Positions 1 to 13,590 of a stretch of 64,000 nt of DNA are shown piece after piece (positions within the stretch are counted from its first letter, which is position 1; each line of letters starts with the position of its first letter). Origin of the DNA: Callipepla californica brunnescens. Lineage: Eukaryota; Chordata; Aves; Galliformes; Odontophoridae. The stretch is taken from assembly GCA_023055505.1 (NCBI GenBank), contig JALIRH010000115.1:744001-808000 (forward strand), given 5' to 3'. The notes below the pieces were generated by a model, which worked only from the letters and a program-made list of their open reading frames with translations, was not told where the DNA came from and did no database searches. The position numbers were made by a program, and so were the translations under genes.

Positions 1-2081
1 AGAAGCTCATCTTCCAACTATTTTAATGAGTAATAGGAGCCATAATGAGCAAATCAAGGATCTGGAATTTAAACTTTGATCGTAACTATATAAAAGAGAT
101 ATGATAATCACACTTTCAGGCAATTAGTGTACATGTCTCTAATTAGCTACAATGTATGCATTATATCAGAAGGAAACTGTGAAATGTATTAGTTGTTCAG
201 GAGAAAAATAGAAGAAAGGAGAATGTTAGATTCTATTCACCATTTTACAGCCTATGCATTGCAAAAGCAGAAAGAAGAATATTGCTAACTGACAAAACTG
301 GTTTTTACACAAGACTACATATGCAAAGCAGACTCTGGCTCAGGGAAAGTAAGAGTCTCTGAAGCAATCACCACACTGTTACATCTTATCTGCCATATTT
401 ATCCTCCAGTTTAGGCAACAAAGAACCAGGATCCTCTATAAACCTAAACACGGATTTATTCTGGGCTGTAGAGATGTATTTGGAGAATTTCTTGTTAAAA
501 CGCTGTCTTTTCCTCATCTCCCTTAGAGGATTCAGTATTACAGAGGTAGAAATTTGACTAAAAGGCAGTATCTCTCCATGACAAATATAAATACCACAGT
601 TTGTATTCACCACTGGAGTTATTTTTTTTATCCCACATGCACACCATAAAAAATGAATAAATTACAAAATATATCAATACATTATGAACTGGACACATTA
701 TTTACTCAGTAGGCACTGATAACAAGAGCTACACTAAATTTAGACCCTGTCTCAATACTAAAATAGTCTATATGTTTATTAAAATCTTTTCATTACAGTA
801 TTTCCTTTGATTTTCCTTTTTCTTATCATTCTTTTTTTCCACTGTCTGTTTAAGGTTTCCAGGCCTTCCTTTCTTCCTGAGGTTCTATCTGAATATAAAG
901 CTTCATGTTCTACCACTGGTGTATGGCAGATTATCTACTTACTAGGATACATGAAAAGGGAAGTGTTACACTGCTAACACCTGCATGCCTCTGTACTCTA
1001 AGAAAAAAGAACAAGCTCAAGCTGTTGCAGATCCCTGTAATGCTGCTGGTGTCAATTCTCACTGTCTGTTTGCCTTTAGCACACTTAAAATACTGTCATG
1101 CTCCAAGACCACACTATCAAACACTGCAAAGGTAAAATAATCCATGGATCCTCTTTTTCCACAAGAAAATAAAAGGTGTTCAAGAGCCACTTAAGGAAGA
1201 GAGCCTCCACAAATGCACATATATACAACTGAAAAGCCTAAACTGGGCTTAGAAATTGGTAGTTTCATGCCACTCCATCCTGTCATTGAATTGAGCTGAA
1301 TAGAGGAATTCAGCATCACTCAGCAGCTCAAGCTTCTGATGTTGACCTCATATACAGCAACAGGGATCTGTGCTGTCATTAAGAGGATGTCTGCTTCAGA
1401 TGATACAGCGCAGCAGAAGTTGTATTACTGCACTACCAAAGTTATGAAAATACATCTGTGTGATAGCAAAATTCATATGAATATCTGAGACTGGAAGATC
1501 TATCCAACAAGCAAGCATTCAGGAACATGAAGGCTCATTCCTGGAGATAATAAGCAGAATTGTGAACCCCTCTATGAGATACAGCAGTAAAGCCAATAGA
1601 GCAGAACTCTATCAGGGTAAAATCCCCAGTTGTTTGGCCATTAGGAATCACAGTTATATTGCAGAGGAACTGATAAATTCAGGGAAAGAAAAGACCAGAA
1701 ATAAGACTGCAAAGACAGGAAAGCCCTCTATATCCATGACATAAATAAATAAATAAATGAGCAGACGCTCTGAATGGGATCCTCTGTGGGCAGCCATTTA
1801 GTAAGGGTCCAGGAAACAATGAAGAATTAGTTTTAGCTACACCTCATCACAGTAAAATCAATCAGAACTGAAGAGGTTAAAAAAAAACAAAAAAATGAGG
1901 CATCTCTTCCAGGCAGTGTCTATAACATAATCTTCCCTAGAGCAAGTCTTTTCGTTTGTCAACTGAAATCCATGAGGTAATTTCACACACACACAAAAAT
2001 TCCATTTTCTAATTAGAGAACGAAATGTTTACCATGGAATATTTTTTTCATGATCTACTGTGATTTAATACAGATACTCAC
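1..2081 (-). other. DPP10: Partial intron 19 of DPP10
   Basis: No exon is recognised. It is AT-rich sequence with a short (ATAA)n stretch at 1741. Open frames of 60-76 codons here have no family resemblance. Confidence 0.8.
1741..1757. repeat. (ATAA)n simple repeat
   Basis: Four and a quarter perfect ATAA units. Confidence 0.9.
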
Positions 2082-2151
2082 ATTATTAATAGAAGAGCAT
2101 ACTGGTTTCGATCCGTGAAATCTTTTGGCAGTGACAACTGCAAAGGGAGTT
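2082..2151 (-). CDS. DPP10: DPP10 exon 19 (70 bp), start of hydrolase domain
   Basis: Two bases complete Glu, then LPLQLSLPKDFTDRNQYALL and LI, followed by two bases of a Met codon (phase 1 in, 2 out; about residues 544-567). Acceptor CTCAAAAG|AACT, donor AAT|GTGAGT. This is the first strand of the alpha/beta-hydrolase domain (LPLQL..P..F....YPLLL in the family). The next exon (expected DEEPGGQLV...) was searched for between 1 and 2081 and is not present. Confidence 0.94.
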
Positions 2152-2259
2152 CTTTTGAGAAAAGAGCAAGACATTAAAGGCTGGTAGTTACACAGATGAA
2201 AAGCAGTAACAGTGCAAGAAAAATTTTGGTTTGCTAAAATAAAATCTTGCCAAATTTAC

Positions 2260-2358
2260 CGTAATCCTCAATGTGAAGCATTTTAATTTCAGTCCTGGAA
2301 TTCTTTTTCTTAAAAACAGCTTCTTTCAAGACAGCATTATTTTCCAAAATATAAAACT
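2260..2358 (-). CDS. DPP10: DPP10 exon 18 (99 bp)
   Basis: Two bases complete Lys, then FYILENNAVLKEAVFKKKNS continues RTEIKMLHIEDY, with one base of a Glu codon (phase 1 in, 1 out; about residues 511-544). Acceptor TTCTGCAG|AGT, donor ACG|GTAAAT. LEDN-like helix followed by the strand entering the hydrolase domain. The helix part differs from human at several residues as I recall it, while the IK.LHI.DY end is conserved. The donor is weak at +5 (A) and +6 (T). Confidence 0.94.
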
Positions 2359-4453
2359 CTGCAGAAAACAGCAAGAAAAGTCAAACTGAAAGGTAGAGAG
2401 AATCATCATATCACAGAGAAAACGAGATTTGAAAAAAAATAAAAGATTGAAGACAAACGTGCAATGATAACTCCTCTAAATCTCTTCCTTTAAATATTTT
2501 CTTATAACATATCTGCTTTGCAATTTGAGAGCAACCACCTAAATTCAAAACTTATACATCTGTTTGTTTTTCTGGCTCCAGAAGGCTTTGCTTTAATAAA
2601 CACTAATAGTGAAATTGCTAAATTGATTGATAAAATTGCTAAATTGATAAAATAAAATAATGCTACCAACAGTAGTTATTAGAAGAGAAAATACAGTCTG
2701 CTGGACAATACCCTACATCCTGTTTCTTCAGGCTACCCATTACACATCAACATTTAGCCATTAGAGCTCTACAAGACTGCTGCATGTCCTTATCTGTCTT
2801 CGCCATTTCAACCAAGAACAAGACTTTCCTTTGGTTTAAAGCAGCTAACAAATCTGAAGCAGTTATTTTGCATATGGAAGATTAATTGCTTCCTTTTTTT
2901 TTTTTTTCTCTTTTCTGGTTTTTACTCAAATTAACAATCCGGTTTCCAAAATGTAATTTTTTAAAAAAATTAAATAATAAACTCTCCACTTCAGTCCAAA
3001 AGGGACTACTTAAAGAGCATGCCTTTTCTGGGCAGTCAACCAAAGTGGAGTAATTATACTCTCCGGATGAAATAATTGAAGTAATCCACAATTATTGTTT
3101 TATTAATTGAAGAAAATAATCTAATCTTGCAGGGAAACATAGATAAATGATCTCTGTTATTATTTGGTTTCTTGTTGCTACAGCAAACAACTTTCCTTTC
3201 AATTTTCCTTTATTCTGACTTGCTTTATTTTGCTTTAAGATGCTCTACATAAATCTCTCACGATTATTCACTATTGATAGCACATTAGATACAAATCATA
3301 AATAGTCTAAGTGTACCCACACAGAACATAGTAGCTCTACAGAAGTCAATGTATTTTATTCTAGCAGTATCTACTTCTTACTGAATTGGATAAAACTCCC
3401 CTCTGGTTTGATAATGCACTGAGATTAACAAATACCATGGACAGTAACATTAAAAAAAAAAGGAAAACAAAGTGCTGATTAACACTTGATAGCATGATAC
3501 TATTGATCAGTATGCTATTTAAAAATGCAAGGTCAGGTCTTCTGATGTAGTTTAATAGTGGCTGGCTTTGGCCAAAAGGAATGCAGACAAGCAGAATTCA
3601 GAATTTTTGGATTCTGGGAAAAATTTGGGGAATAATCTGTTCAATGAAATTGGGACAGGTGATGATCAGTCTAGTGGTTTTGAATGGAAACATCTTTCTC
3701 ATCCTCTGATCCAAATCTTCATGCTATTTGGAACCACAGCCGAGTTGGAGGTAGTGTGGTTACCTCTACTGCACTAGAGAAAGACCTTGTGAGGCCAGTT
3801 CTACAGCTCAAGGTCAGTCTTCTATTACAAAGCACCTCTAACAACCAGAAAATACCTGGCTATCGATTCGGTGTCAACAAACAGAAAGTAGAGAGTAAAA
3901 TTTCAGAATTAGAGGCATTGAATATCTTCCTATGAAGACTGTATTCTTGGACTTGCCAACGCTGAAAGTATCAGTGGATTTGCACTGATCTGATAAATGT
4001 GAAAACAGGGCTAAGTTCACTGTAATGTAGGTCAGATTTTACGATCTGTCCTCCAAGGTCTGCACTTTACTTCAAGATAACTGAATTATAACCTTTAGAA
4101 AACACCTGGAAAAATACAGAATGCCTACTGTAACTGCAGTATAATTTACACAGAAAGTGAAAAGGATGAAAAGCAATCTGCCATCTAATTAACACAGGTG
4201 TAAATAGAAGATGAAAAATATACACTTAGCATAAGACATATCTTAAAAGCCTGGAAAAGCTTTAGTCATTTGATTACCTTTCTTCCATATCATTTACATA
4301 CGTGGACATCACTAAAAGGCAATTATTAGAACTTTTTATGAATGGCACCTATGTTAGTTTCCATTTATTTGTAACGGACTTCCCCTTCTCCCATGCTTCA
4401 CGAATCAGTCAAAGACAATAATAAAATATACCTATTCCATGAGGAATACTCAC
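2359..4453 (-). other. DPP10: DPP10 intron 17 (2.1 kb)
   Basis: Holds an imperfect 21-bp tandem repeat at 2612 and a T-run near 2893. Nothing else is recognised. Overlapping plus-strand frames of 69 and 83 codons at 3568-3935 have no start context or similarity that I recognise. Confidence 0.75.
2612..2648. repeat. 21-bp period tandem repeat, two copies
   Basis: 'aaattgctaaattgat' occurs at 2612-2627 and again at 2633-2648. Confidence 0.9.
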
Positions 4454-4501
4454 TTCCACTGTTACTGGTACTGTGCACGCTAACAACTGGAACACCCGGC
4501 C
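4454..4501 (-). CDS. DPP10: DPP10 exon 17 (48 bp)
   Basis: Two bases complete Gly, then PGVPVVSVHSTSNSG and one base of a split Lys codon (phase 1 in, 1 out; about residues 495-511). Acceptor AAAACAG|GGCC, donor GGAA|GTGAGT. Together with exon 16 it gives C-K-G-P-G-V-P-V-V, the conserved family motif at the end of the propeller. It is in-phase and short, so it is a cassette candidate by structure alone. Confidence 0.94.
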
Positions 4502-7500
4502 CTGTTTTGAAGACAGAAAAAAAACAGAGGAACTGTAGGGTTCCTAGTACTCAATATTTCAGTAAATAACAAAGGAGAACGTCGGTAACTTTGTAAGGCC
4601 CGATGCTGTAATCTTCACACATATGCTTCACTTTAAATGCAGCAGTAATTCCACCACTGTCTATTGGAAAAGACACAGGTAAGATTACAAGACCAACAGT
4701 GTAAAACTGAACTCCAACTCCTTAGCAAGCAGTCAACCTCCCTGCATCTAAAAGGAATTTTTCATATTTTTAACTCCAGGTTGTAGCAGCAAGTGAAGGG
4801 TAAAAGAATTAAGAGTTACTTAAAGATACTGTATAAGATTCTCAACTTGACGCTCCAAAGTTGTAATATTAGTTTCAAAGGAAAATGAATTAATGAGAAT
4901 AATTTATTCTCTGTGGAAAAGCTACAGAGGTGTTGAAAAATTATCACATATTTCATTTAATGATCTGCTCAAGAAACTCCTTGGGCATTTGAGCTATGTA
5001 ATAGCACCAATAACAGCTTATCTCCGTGTAATGTAATCTAATCTCCATGGTAAATGAACTGTACCGCTCGTCACCTCTCCCAAAAACAGAATTTGTGCAC
5101 ACAAAACTTTCATTTATCTCAATAAGACAAGAGCTTGAATTGCACAGATTGTCCCTGTTGGGCTAGGAAGGATGATGCAGAAACACTGAGGTCCCTGAGG
5201 ACGCTGTGACTGATGAAGGCATGGACTCTGCTTCAAAATTAGGAGCCAAGATTCTCTATGTATTCATTGGAGAAAAAAAGGATTTACTTCGAGAGCAGCT
5301 CAGAGGCTGAGATTAATCCACGTTTTTTGAGTCATCCTAATTGCTTCTCTCAGTTATTGTGGCATAAACCTAGGGAAACAATTTATCTGTAATAAATAAT
5401 ATGATGGCACTCACAGCCTCAGGAAGCTTCCATTGAAGATTTTTACCAATTAAATTCTCTTCATCAAGAAAGAATATTGACAAAAATCTTGCAGGTAGTC
5501 TGCTGGCAAATCAAAGCTTCCTGCTTTAGCTCTTCAAGAGGACAATTTCTTCAGCTGCCTGTTCTTTGGTTTTTGTTTTGTGCTGGTTTTTTTTTTTTCA
5601 GTTCCTTCTCCTTCTTTTGAACTTTTTTGTTTCATTTTGAATTCTGATTTAAGGAAAGCAGCTGTTCAGAACCTGCTATTTCGGAGGGGAAAGCATTGGC
5701 ATTTTCAAAGCCATCTCTATTTGCTGTTCTCACAAACAGACCGGTGATGTCAGATTAAAGATTAAAGTAGATTAAAGACTGGTCAGAAAGGAGAAGGACT
5801 TGTGCTAAAGGTGTTGTAACACAGCTCATCTGAATTAAGTACACTCTTGGATTTGCCATTGGTCTCCTCTAACTAATGCTAGACACACCTTATTCCCTGC
5901 TGTATAAAGTGGGTAAAAAACAATTACTGTCTAACTTATCTAAGTGGAGGGACTAACATCTGCTACTGTCTATGAAGTGCTAAAGGAAAAGTCCAGAAGC
6001 ACTGCAGAAAAAAGGATGTAAGGGATGCCTGCCAAGATTGAGACTGTAAAGATGATTCTCCTTTTACTAGATTAAAAATTAACATGTCGCTCAGGGAGGT
6101 CTCTGGAGACCTTCTGCAGTTGGTGACAACTGGTATACTGAGACAGATCTGGCTAAGGGTAATTAAGAAGTAAAAATAACCTTACTAAAGGGGCTTACTG
6201 TGTAAACAGAAGGTGGAAGAAGCTTTCACCAGTCCAGAGATCCCCACAGACTTTCAAGTCTCTGGGTGAGACCTGGCTTCATAGCAATTCAGTTAGGCTT
6301 TTCATTGTTGGAAAATGAGTGTGGATACACGCAGATGTGGCATCACCTGTCTCCTAAAAGTAGTTTACTTGGATGCCTGCAAGCAGCTCTATGGTAACGT
6401 TGCAGTCAACTTAAAGATACTGTCAGAAATCCATGCTATCACAAGCATTTTCCAGAGCTGTGGCAATATATTGGGACTGTGCTACTGCCAGAACCGTCAG
6501 GCTCCAGTCAACAGAAGGAAAAAGTCCAGAACAACCCCATGCTGACAGCCACATATTAATGTGAAAGGTAGGAAAAAAAAAAAAAGACAGTATGTCATCA
6601 GCCGTGCCCATCATTTTCATTGTATGGCAGCCTACTGTTTGAAGTGTAGGTTTAATCCCGAGAGGGTGATCTGCAGTCTTACCAACTCAGCGAACTAGAA
6701 CCTCCAGAGTCACTGAAAATCATGAGCTTGTGAGCAAGCTCCTACTGGCATCCACAGCTTTATACCAAAGGAAAAAAAAAGAACAAAAAACAGACTAAAT
6801 ATGTTTTGCTAACAAAATAACAAGTCACTTTTTTGGGCCATAGCACACTGCTGACTCAGAGCAAATATCTCTTCCAGTTTACCAGTGTTCCTTCTTGCAG
6901 AAATCTGAGACTTCCCCCACAGGGACAATGTCAGCACAAGGAAATACTCTGCCTAAATAACGAGGAACTCCATACTGGGCCTTGGGATTATCTCCAGAAC
7001 TTCTGCTGCAACTTTAACCACATAGAAGTGGTTTATTCATTTTTTCTAATCAGCAATGTCTTACAGGTGCAGTTCCACACACAAACAATAAAATAAATGA
7101 AGATTAAAAAAAATAAAAAGCAACTTATTTTAGTCAATATATATTCACTGTTTGTTTGAGCAGATTTAATTCTCAAGCTGGCAGATATTTTACTTTTGTG
7201 TAGAACAGTCTGTAGTTGCAAAAGAAGAAAAAAATCATGGTCTATTCGTGTTTCAAATGACTCGTGTTCTACTATTTTCAATCTGATGCTAGTTGAGCAT
7301 AAATGACACGAGAACATTGCCTATAAAATACTCCAAATTTCAAGGTTGATAGGCCTAGACATAAATTTGATTCACAATTACTACACGCTTTTCTGAACCT
7401 GTTTCTATAATCTAATTTATTTATCAGTGTTTATTTCCTGAGTGTTGGTTCTAGCTTTCTGCTTGTACATACCAGCTCTGAACCAACTGGTGGCATTTAG

Positions 7501-7926
7501 TCCTAGTGGAATGCACCTAGCAATAAAAAGTTAAAAGGCCTTAATTTTTTAACTAGGTATAGCTGTGCAAGATCAATCCCAAAACGTAATATAATTAAAT
7601 TAGTCTACTCATTGTTATGAATCACAGTATCACCACTATAAAATCCCATACTTTGTTGGAAGGGATTTTAAATGAGGGTGAATATGGAAGTCAGTGTTGT
7701 TTAGTAAAACCAAAGGCCTAGAACTGAAGCAACTTTCTGATATCAGGTGCTTATTTAGCTTTTACACAGACCATCTTTACTCATTGTCTTTCAAGAAGTT
7801 CTGTATAGAACTCTGAATAATCCACTCCTGTGCTAAATGTTAGACTCCAGCCTAATGTACTTCCTATGGGTATTTATTAATTTAGAAGCAAACACAGTAC
7901 TACCACAAACCATGCATTTGACTTAC
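4502..7926 (-). other. DPP10: DPP10 intron 16 (3.4 kb)
   Basis: AT-rich non-coding DNA. A small in-tandem attaa/agattaa run lies at 5753-5777. No repeat family or exon is recognised. Confidence 0.75.
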
Positions 7927-8048
7927 CTTTACAGTGCAGTAAAAAATGCCTGTTCATAGGGCTGAACTCTGCACTGAAGTATGTGCACTGGTCTTTCAAG
8001 AAGTTACATGAGAGACACTGTCGATTTAATGATCCCACGGTTGACACA
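7927..8048 (-). CDS. DPP10: DPP10 exon 16 (122 bp), Cys-rich propeller segment
   Basis: One base completes Ser, then VSTVGSLNRQCLSCNFLKDQ continues CTYFSAEFSPMNRHFLLHCK, with one base of a Gly codon (phase 2 in, 1 out; about residues 454-495). Acceptor TTCCCCAG|TGT, donor AAAG|GTAAGT. It contains four cysteines spaced C-x2-C-x6-C-x17-C, matching the two adjacent disulfides of the S9B propeller (C-C of the CLSC motif, then the long loop), by analogy with DPP4. Confidence 0.96.
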
Positions 8049-8723
8049 CTGGGGAAAAAAAAGATTAAGAATATATATCTTCCATTGAAATAAAAATATA
8101 ATAAAACAAGAATGAAAACATCAGAGTGCTGGAATTTGTTTTGCCAAACTAACACTACCTTGTTTTGTGCCTGGTACAAACTGCTTACAATGGACAGAGT
8201 GAATTATCATTCTGTAAAATGGGTAATACGGACAGAATCCAAAACCTACCCAAAGCAGGTCTGGGATTTCAAGAGCAGTGCCCTCGGGATGAAACATTTG
8301 AAGGACACCACAAAATTGATCATTAACTCCAGATTTAAGCACTGTGGCTTCTGTAAGAAGGAGGTTCTTTGACCACACAATTTAAATTGCATGACTGGAG
8401 TCTAACAAATATCTGCATTCGGAAGACTTTCACTATCTTTAAAAATGCATGTACTGCATGCTTACTTTTCAGCATAGCATTTTCAATGCTCTTACAGTGC
8501 TAGTAAAGATAGCAGCAAAAAATATTTTGTGTACAAATATATTTTTCTCTTTTTTTTAACACAAGATTATGTTGCCTTTTTTAGTTTTGAAAAACTGGGA
8601 TTCTTTCCTTCCTACAGTTCGTAATGTAAATAATATAAAGCAAAAATTAAGCTCACAGATGTCATCTTAGCATTCATGGCTTGGGATGAAGATACCATTA
8701 ACACAGACACATTTACTTCTTAC
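8049..8723 (-). other. DPP10: DPP10 intron 15 (0.7 kb)
   Basis: Nothing recognised beyond splice signals. Opposing 85-100 codon frames here partly shadow exon 16. Confidence 0.8.
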
Positions 8724-8771
8724 CTATGCAGCTGTCTTCCTCTCGGGGACTCTTCAGTGCTTAAGAAATAA
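8724..8771 (-). CDS. DPP10: DPP10 exon 15 (48 bp)
   Basis: One base completes Ile, then YFLSTEESPRGRQLH and two bases of a split Ser codon (phase 2 in, 2 out; about residues 438-454). Acceptor GATGCAG|TTA, donor CATAG|GTAAGA. It corresponds to the YFLSTE.SPR.R.LYS strand of the propeller, with His where I recall Tyr in human. Its length is a multiple of three and its phases are equal, so skipping would keep the frame. Confidence 0.94.
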
Positions 8772-10265
8772 CTGCATCCAAAAGATGAACAGAGTTAAAC
8801 TCAGTTTGGTAAACTATCTGACTGCATCAAGACACCACAAAGCACTTTTTTTTTTTTAAATTAGAAACTCCCAAGAATTATTTAAAACCTGTTATACAGA
8901 GTACTTATTACAAATGCTATATGGTATCATAGTTAGAACAGTGATAACCATAATACTTAATGATTTTGCTCAATTTCTGTGATGTCCAGGAGCTCCAGTA
9001 GCAACTCAGATCCCTTTCTGCATACTACAAACACAGGACGAAGTTCTTCCTTCGCTTCAGGAATTTTCAATTTCAATCCAAGGAGTAGAAAAAAAGTCAT
9101 ACTGAAATTATATCATAGAACATAACAGGTGTTGTGATACCTGAAAACCTTTTTGAGCTGTTGACTGACTCTTCAGTCTACAGACCTTGTGGAATTTTTA
9201 CAGCAAGATTACGTGGGCGGAAAATGATTAAGTGCTGCTGAAATAGTAATAAGGTAAGTCATTGGTGTTCTCCAGATGACATCCCTCAAAGCTTCTGCTT
9301 GGAAGGTAGAAGAGTATGGAATTCCTCTCAGGTGGCTGAGACAGCACATATGCAGTCTGCCACTCCTCTGCAGGCTGGCTGCATCCTGACCTCATTTATT
9401 CTACTGAGCCTTGGAGAAGTATCATGACATTCTCTTCAGATACAGCTTTAAAATCCATAAAAGTACTGGCCAGAAAGGGTATTTCTCTGACCCTGGAGAT
9501 GTTGCAGGTGCAAAAAAAAAAAAAAAAAGGTGGAAAAAAAGTCCTTGCTGAAAATATGATGTACTTCAAAGAAAATCAGGATTTTACACACAGTTTTTAT
9601 TTATGTATTTATTTATTATGCCATGTGTAGATACGTAGGAAGGCTAACCATGAGCCACTGGAGTCAACTGGAGACTTCAGATGTTTTTGGGTCAATTCTT
9701 CCCTACTCCCAGGAAATCACCAGGTACATGGTACATTTATTCCCACTGCAATGCCAAGATAGGCTTTGGGAATATTTATCTACTGGGTGAACTGGGTAAA
9801 AATCTGGGGGTTGGATAATTTGATTGGAATTTTGGAGTTTGAATCAGATAGTTAAAATTCAGACTACAGACAATAACCAAGTAAGCTGAAAAACTAAAGT
9901 ACCATAGCTTTTACCAAGTACTAAGCATTTACTATGATTTTCTCTTCTGGAATCCAATGCAAAATGTTACTGCTGATCCACAAAAAATGTTACTACTGAT
10001 GTTACGTGGTGATTTCTTAAAAAACACAAGTCAACTGATGTCATGATATGTTCCTTTTCTCTGTCCATACAAACACACAGCAATACACTGGCAGATAAAT
10101 CATCTTACAGTGGCATTTTATGTACTCAGGGTGTAGAATTTATGATAATGTTCCAAAATGAAAGAAATACTGATGCTTAATTTCAGATATATTTTTTCCA
10201 GTTAAAAGGATTCCATTTTACTAGCTCAGACACTTGCACAAACAGACAGAGAGAGTAGTGCTTAC
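8772..10265 (-). other. DPP10: DPP10 intron 14 (1.5 kb)
   Basis: Contains an A17 run at 9512. No exon or repeat family is recognised. Confidence 0.78.
9512..9528. repeat. A17 homopolymer
   Basis: Seventeen consecutive A, followed shortly by further A-runs. No gene-like sequence precedes it, so I do not read it as a retrocopy tail. Confidence 0.9.
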
Positions 10266-10357
10266 ATGTTTTGAGTATTTTCATCATATGCCAGGATTTT
10301 GATAACTTCCCAGTTTCCTGATGTCAGGTGTCTCACAGTGATCTGCTCACTTTTAGC
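10266..10357 (-). CDS. DPP10: DPP10 exon 14 (92 bp)
   Basis: AKSEQITVRHLTSGNWEVIK continues ILAYDENTQN, with two bases of a split Ile codon (phase 0 in, 2 out; about residues 408-438). Acceptor CTCTCTCCAG|GCT, donor AAAACAT|GTAAGC. The LTSG.W.V..I..YD pattern is the usual start of a propeller blade in this family, and KIYFLST follows directly in exon 15. Confidence 0.95.
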
Positions 10358-13300
10358 CTGGAGAGAGATGAAAAATATTAACTTTCATCTTAGTTGTTAC
10401 ATTTTTCTTTGCCTAGCAGGACTGTTTGTGCATATCATTACCGATTACAGCTGCCAGATCTTTAAAGTTCAATGTAAAATCTTTAACTCACTACAACCCA
10501 CATTATTACAGGCTGGAACTTTAAGTAACCATTCTTTCAAAGTTTTCGAAGTCATTAATATCACATCAATTTCCATCAGAAGTTTTCTTTCAATTGTCCA
10601 TATGTCAACGCATTAGAGAATTCCTATACTTCAAGCTAAGGATCCTATCACTGCACATATTTTATTTCTTAGTGTTGTTTTGTTTTGTTTTTCTCCCTTC
10701 CAGTGGCACAGCAGGGAGATGACGATGATTAGCCTGGATGTAAAAAAATCCTGTTATCATATTCAGTTATGAGACACGACTGGTAATGGCAAGTGAAAAA
10801 TGCATTCCCTGGAATTGATCTCTTTTCAAAAAGATCTACGAGGAAGGAACTGTCTGCTAACACTATGACAAGACTTGTAAGCACTGACTGAAACTGAGAC
10901 ACTGTGCTAGGTGCTGTACAGATGTTTAAGTTCCCTTGTTCAGGAAGGTTCTCCTAATCAGTGATGTCTCCAGAAATGATTCAAATACCAATCACTGATT
11001 TTCTATAAGCAACTGTTTCCTTTCCGGAGAGACAGGAACTGCAACTACTGAAAGAGAAATTTAAATACTGAGATTTCAGAATCTAACGAGAAACAGTAAT
11101 ATAAAGCCTGGCCAAGCATTAACAAACACGGTCATTTTTCAAGGTTATGGCCATAATGCATAATTTATGAAGCTTGCAGGAAGTTTTTGCCTCGATCCAT
11201 TAAAATTGTTCTATAATACTTCTTTTGTGGTTGGAAAAAAGACTTTCTAAAGTTGCAAAAGCCCAAGTAAGAAATTTCTAGATGCGTGACCTATCATTCA
11301 ATTTCATTTTAAAATTAGTTTCTTTTAAATATTTCATAAGTCACTAAAAGCATTTGAACACAATAAAACACACATCTAGCCCTCTGCACGCAGACAGTAA
11401 ATAATCTATGATAGACAGTAACCTTTCAAAACAGTAACCTCCCCCTGCAGGAAGATTTAATTAGATGCTTCTGCTAACCCACTTGGATTGTATCATTGAC
11501 ACATGCTTTTCTAAAGTACAAAGAAATGCAGCCCAAGAAAAACCATCATTTGTTATTATTCTGCTGAATACTGACAAATAGACCCTTGATTAAACGAAAC
11601 TGAAGTAAGCCATTAAAATTTCCTTTGTCACTGTATGCTCGTGTTAGGTCTGTAAAATCATTTAAACTTCCCGAAGCTTATACCTTAACTTTGGTTGGTT
11701 TCTGTTAATGAGCTGATATCGGTACCGAGCAGTACAATAAAATATGACAAACTCTAACTTGAACTGAGCTCCACCATGATGAAAGTGCAGTCTTGTGGCA
11801 GCTGCTTTATATTCTTCATGACACCTGTCATGCCACTGTGGCTCTCACAAGGTGTGACAAACAGCTGATAGGACAACAGACTTTATGTGCAACGGTTAAT
11901 ATAATTTTTATGCCTTCATGTTTGCTTTAGAAATAATGGACAATCAGATTAATGCAGTGTATAAAGCACATCATATAAACACATTTCCAGTCCTTTACTG
12001 CTCCGTATTAGCTCCATTACCACAGAGAATGTTGCTCACTGATGACTACAGCTTGCTACATGGGATATCATCACATTTCCTTCTCTTCCTGGGAGCAGCA
12101 ACATATTTAGACTCAAACTTATCATAGGTGGCATCATTTTAATCTTGGCAATGGTGGTCAAAAATTAAGCTTTATTTTCTTTTACTTTTTGAGCATGATA
12201 GTAGCCAGGGCTCTAATTCTGTCCACCAGTGATAGAATATTCAGTCCCTAATCATAGTCTTGACATTAAAATTATTGTGGAGGTATTAAAACTTGTATTT
12301 AAAAGTATGTATATATTTAAATATCTTACTGATAGGAGCGGGCTTAACTTTTTGTTTAAAAGTTTTTTTTCAAACTCAGATCAAGTTTCCATAGCAACAA
12401 AAAGATCAGGGCCTAGAGATTTAAAGCAAACTTGTCTGTATCTGTAACATTCTTGGGAATGCTGCAAGTTAATTTTCAAATCTGTATTATTATTATTTCT
12501 TTTATTTTGAAGACACTTCACAATATTGGTAAGGAAACCAAAATATCACTGACTGACCTTTTTTTTTCTTCTGATCTGAACTTTCGTGTGGTTATTCCAT
12601 TAATACACCTTTACTACATTCTCATCTGTGTTACTATTTTCTTTAGCAGGCAACATTTGTCAAGTCTTTGATCCCTTTTTTCTTCTCTGATTCTTCCTCA
12701 GTACATACTCTAGTGACCAAATAACTTCCTGGTTCTTTAAGTTAAAATTTCATTAAGGTTCTTTTGCTCCTATGCTGACTGCAGTACACTGTGAATGTTT
12801 CCGACTTCATAACGTTCACAGCAGAACACTGTCATAAAGGGAGATAACAAGAGTTGTCTGGTGCCAAGTCTGCCACTCTAATGGTTTGGGTAGTTTGATA
12901 ATCCCTCCTATGTTATATAGCTGTACTGAAGTACCTGGATTAATGCTCTGTGGATTTAAATTGAAGCCTTGGAGCGTTCTGTTCCAGGGCATAATTTCCT
13001 TCATTTAGGTGATCACAGCTTCATACTGGTGACCTTCAAAGTCATAGTAAAAATGTATCTTCTTTCAGACTGGAAAGCAATGTCCTTGGGAAATGGAAGC
13101 CACTGGAAAATGTTGCAGTGGGTAATAACTGGGTACTGATTTTTACATAATTTTATATTTTTGCCACTGCTTCTCTTTATTGTTGTGTAAACACCTAGAA
13201 TTCTGAATATTCTGAATCAACATTTAAAATGGTACATATGTATTTAATGAAGGTAAAATAAGGCTTTTTCCAAATCTCTTGAATTTCTGTGGATATCAAA

Positions 13301-13590
13301 CATTTTTGATAGAAGAATTTAACAAGAAAACATCTCTGCCTGGTCATCAAGGTAAAAAGAAAACAAGACAATTTCAAAGAGTGTACTTTGGAAACGCCTT
13401 TCATATGCAAATTGCTAACATAGCACAGCTCTGAAGAAAGAGAAAGCTTCACTTATTTTGCAAGACAGATAAATGACAGGATAAATGACCACCTACCTCA
13501 AAGAAAACAATAACAGACAAAAAAAATGCAAAGTCTCTGCCTGAGTCAGACATTCAGTCCTTGACAACCACTGGGATACCAAGAACTTAC
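10358..13590 (-). other. DPP10: DPP10 intron 13 (3.2 kb)
   Basis: Low-complexity AT-rich DNA. No exon, repeat family or structured RNA is recognised. Confidence 0.75.

Noticed and set aside
9400..9530. A17 run at 9512 as the tail of a processed pseudogene
   Set aside because: The sequence before it has no recognisable coding similarity, and target-site duplications are not evident.
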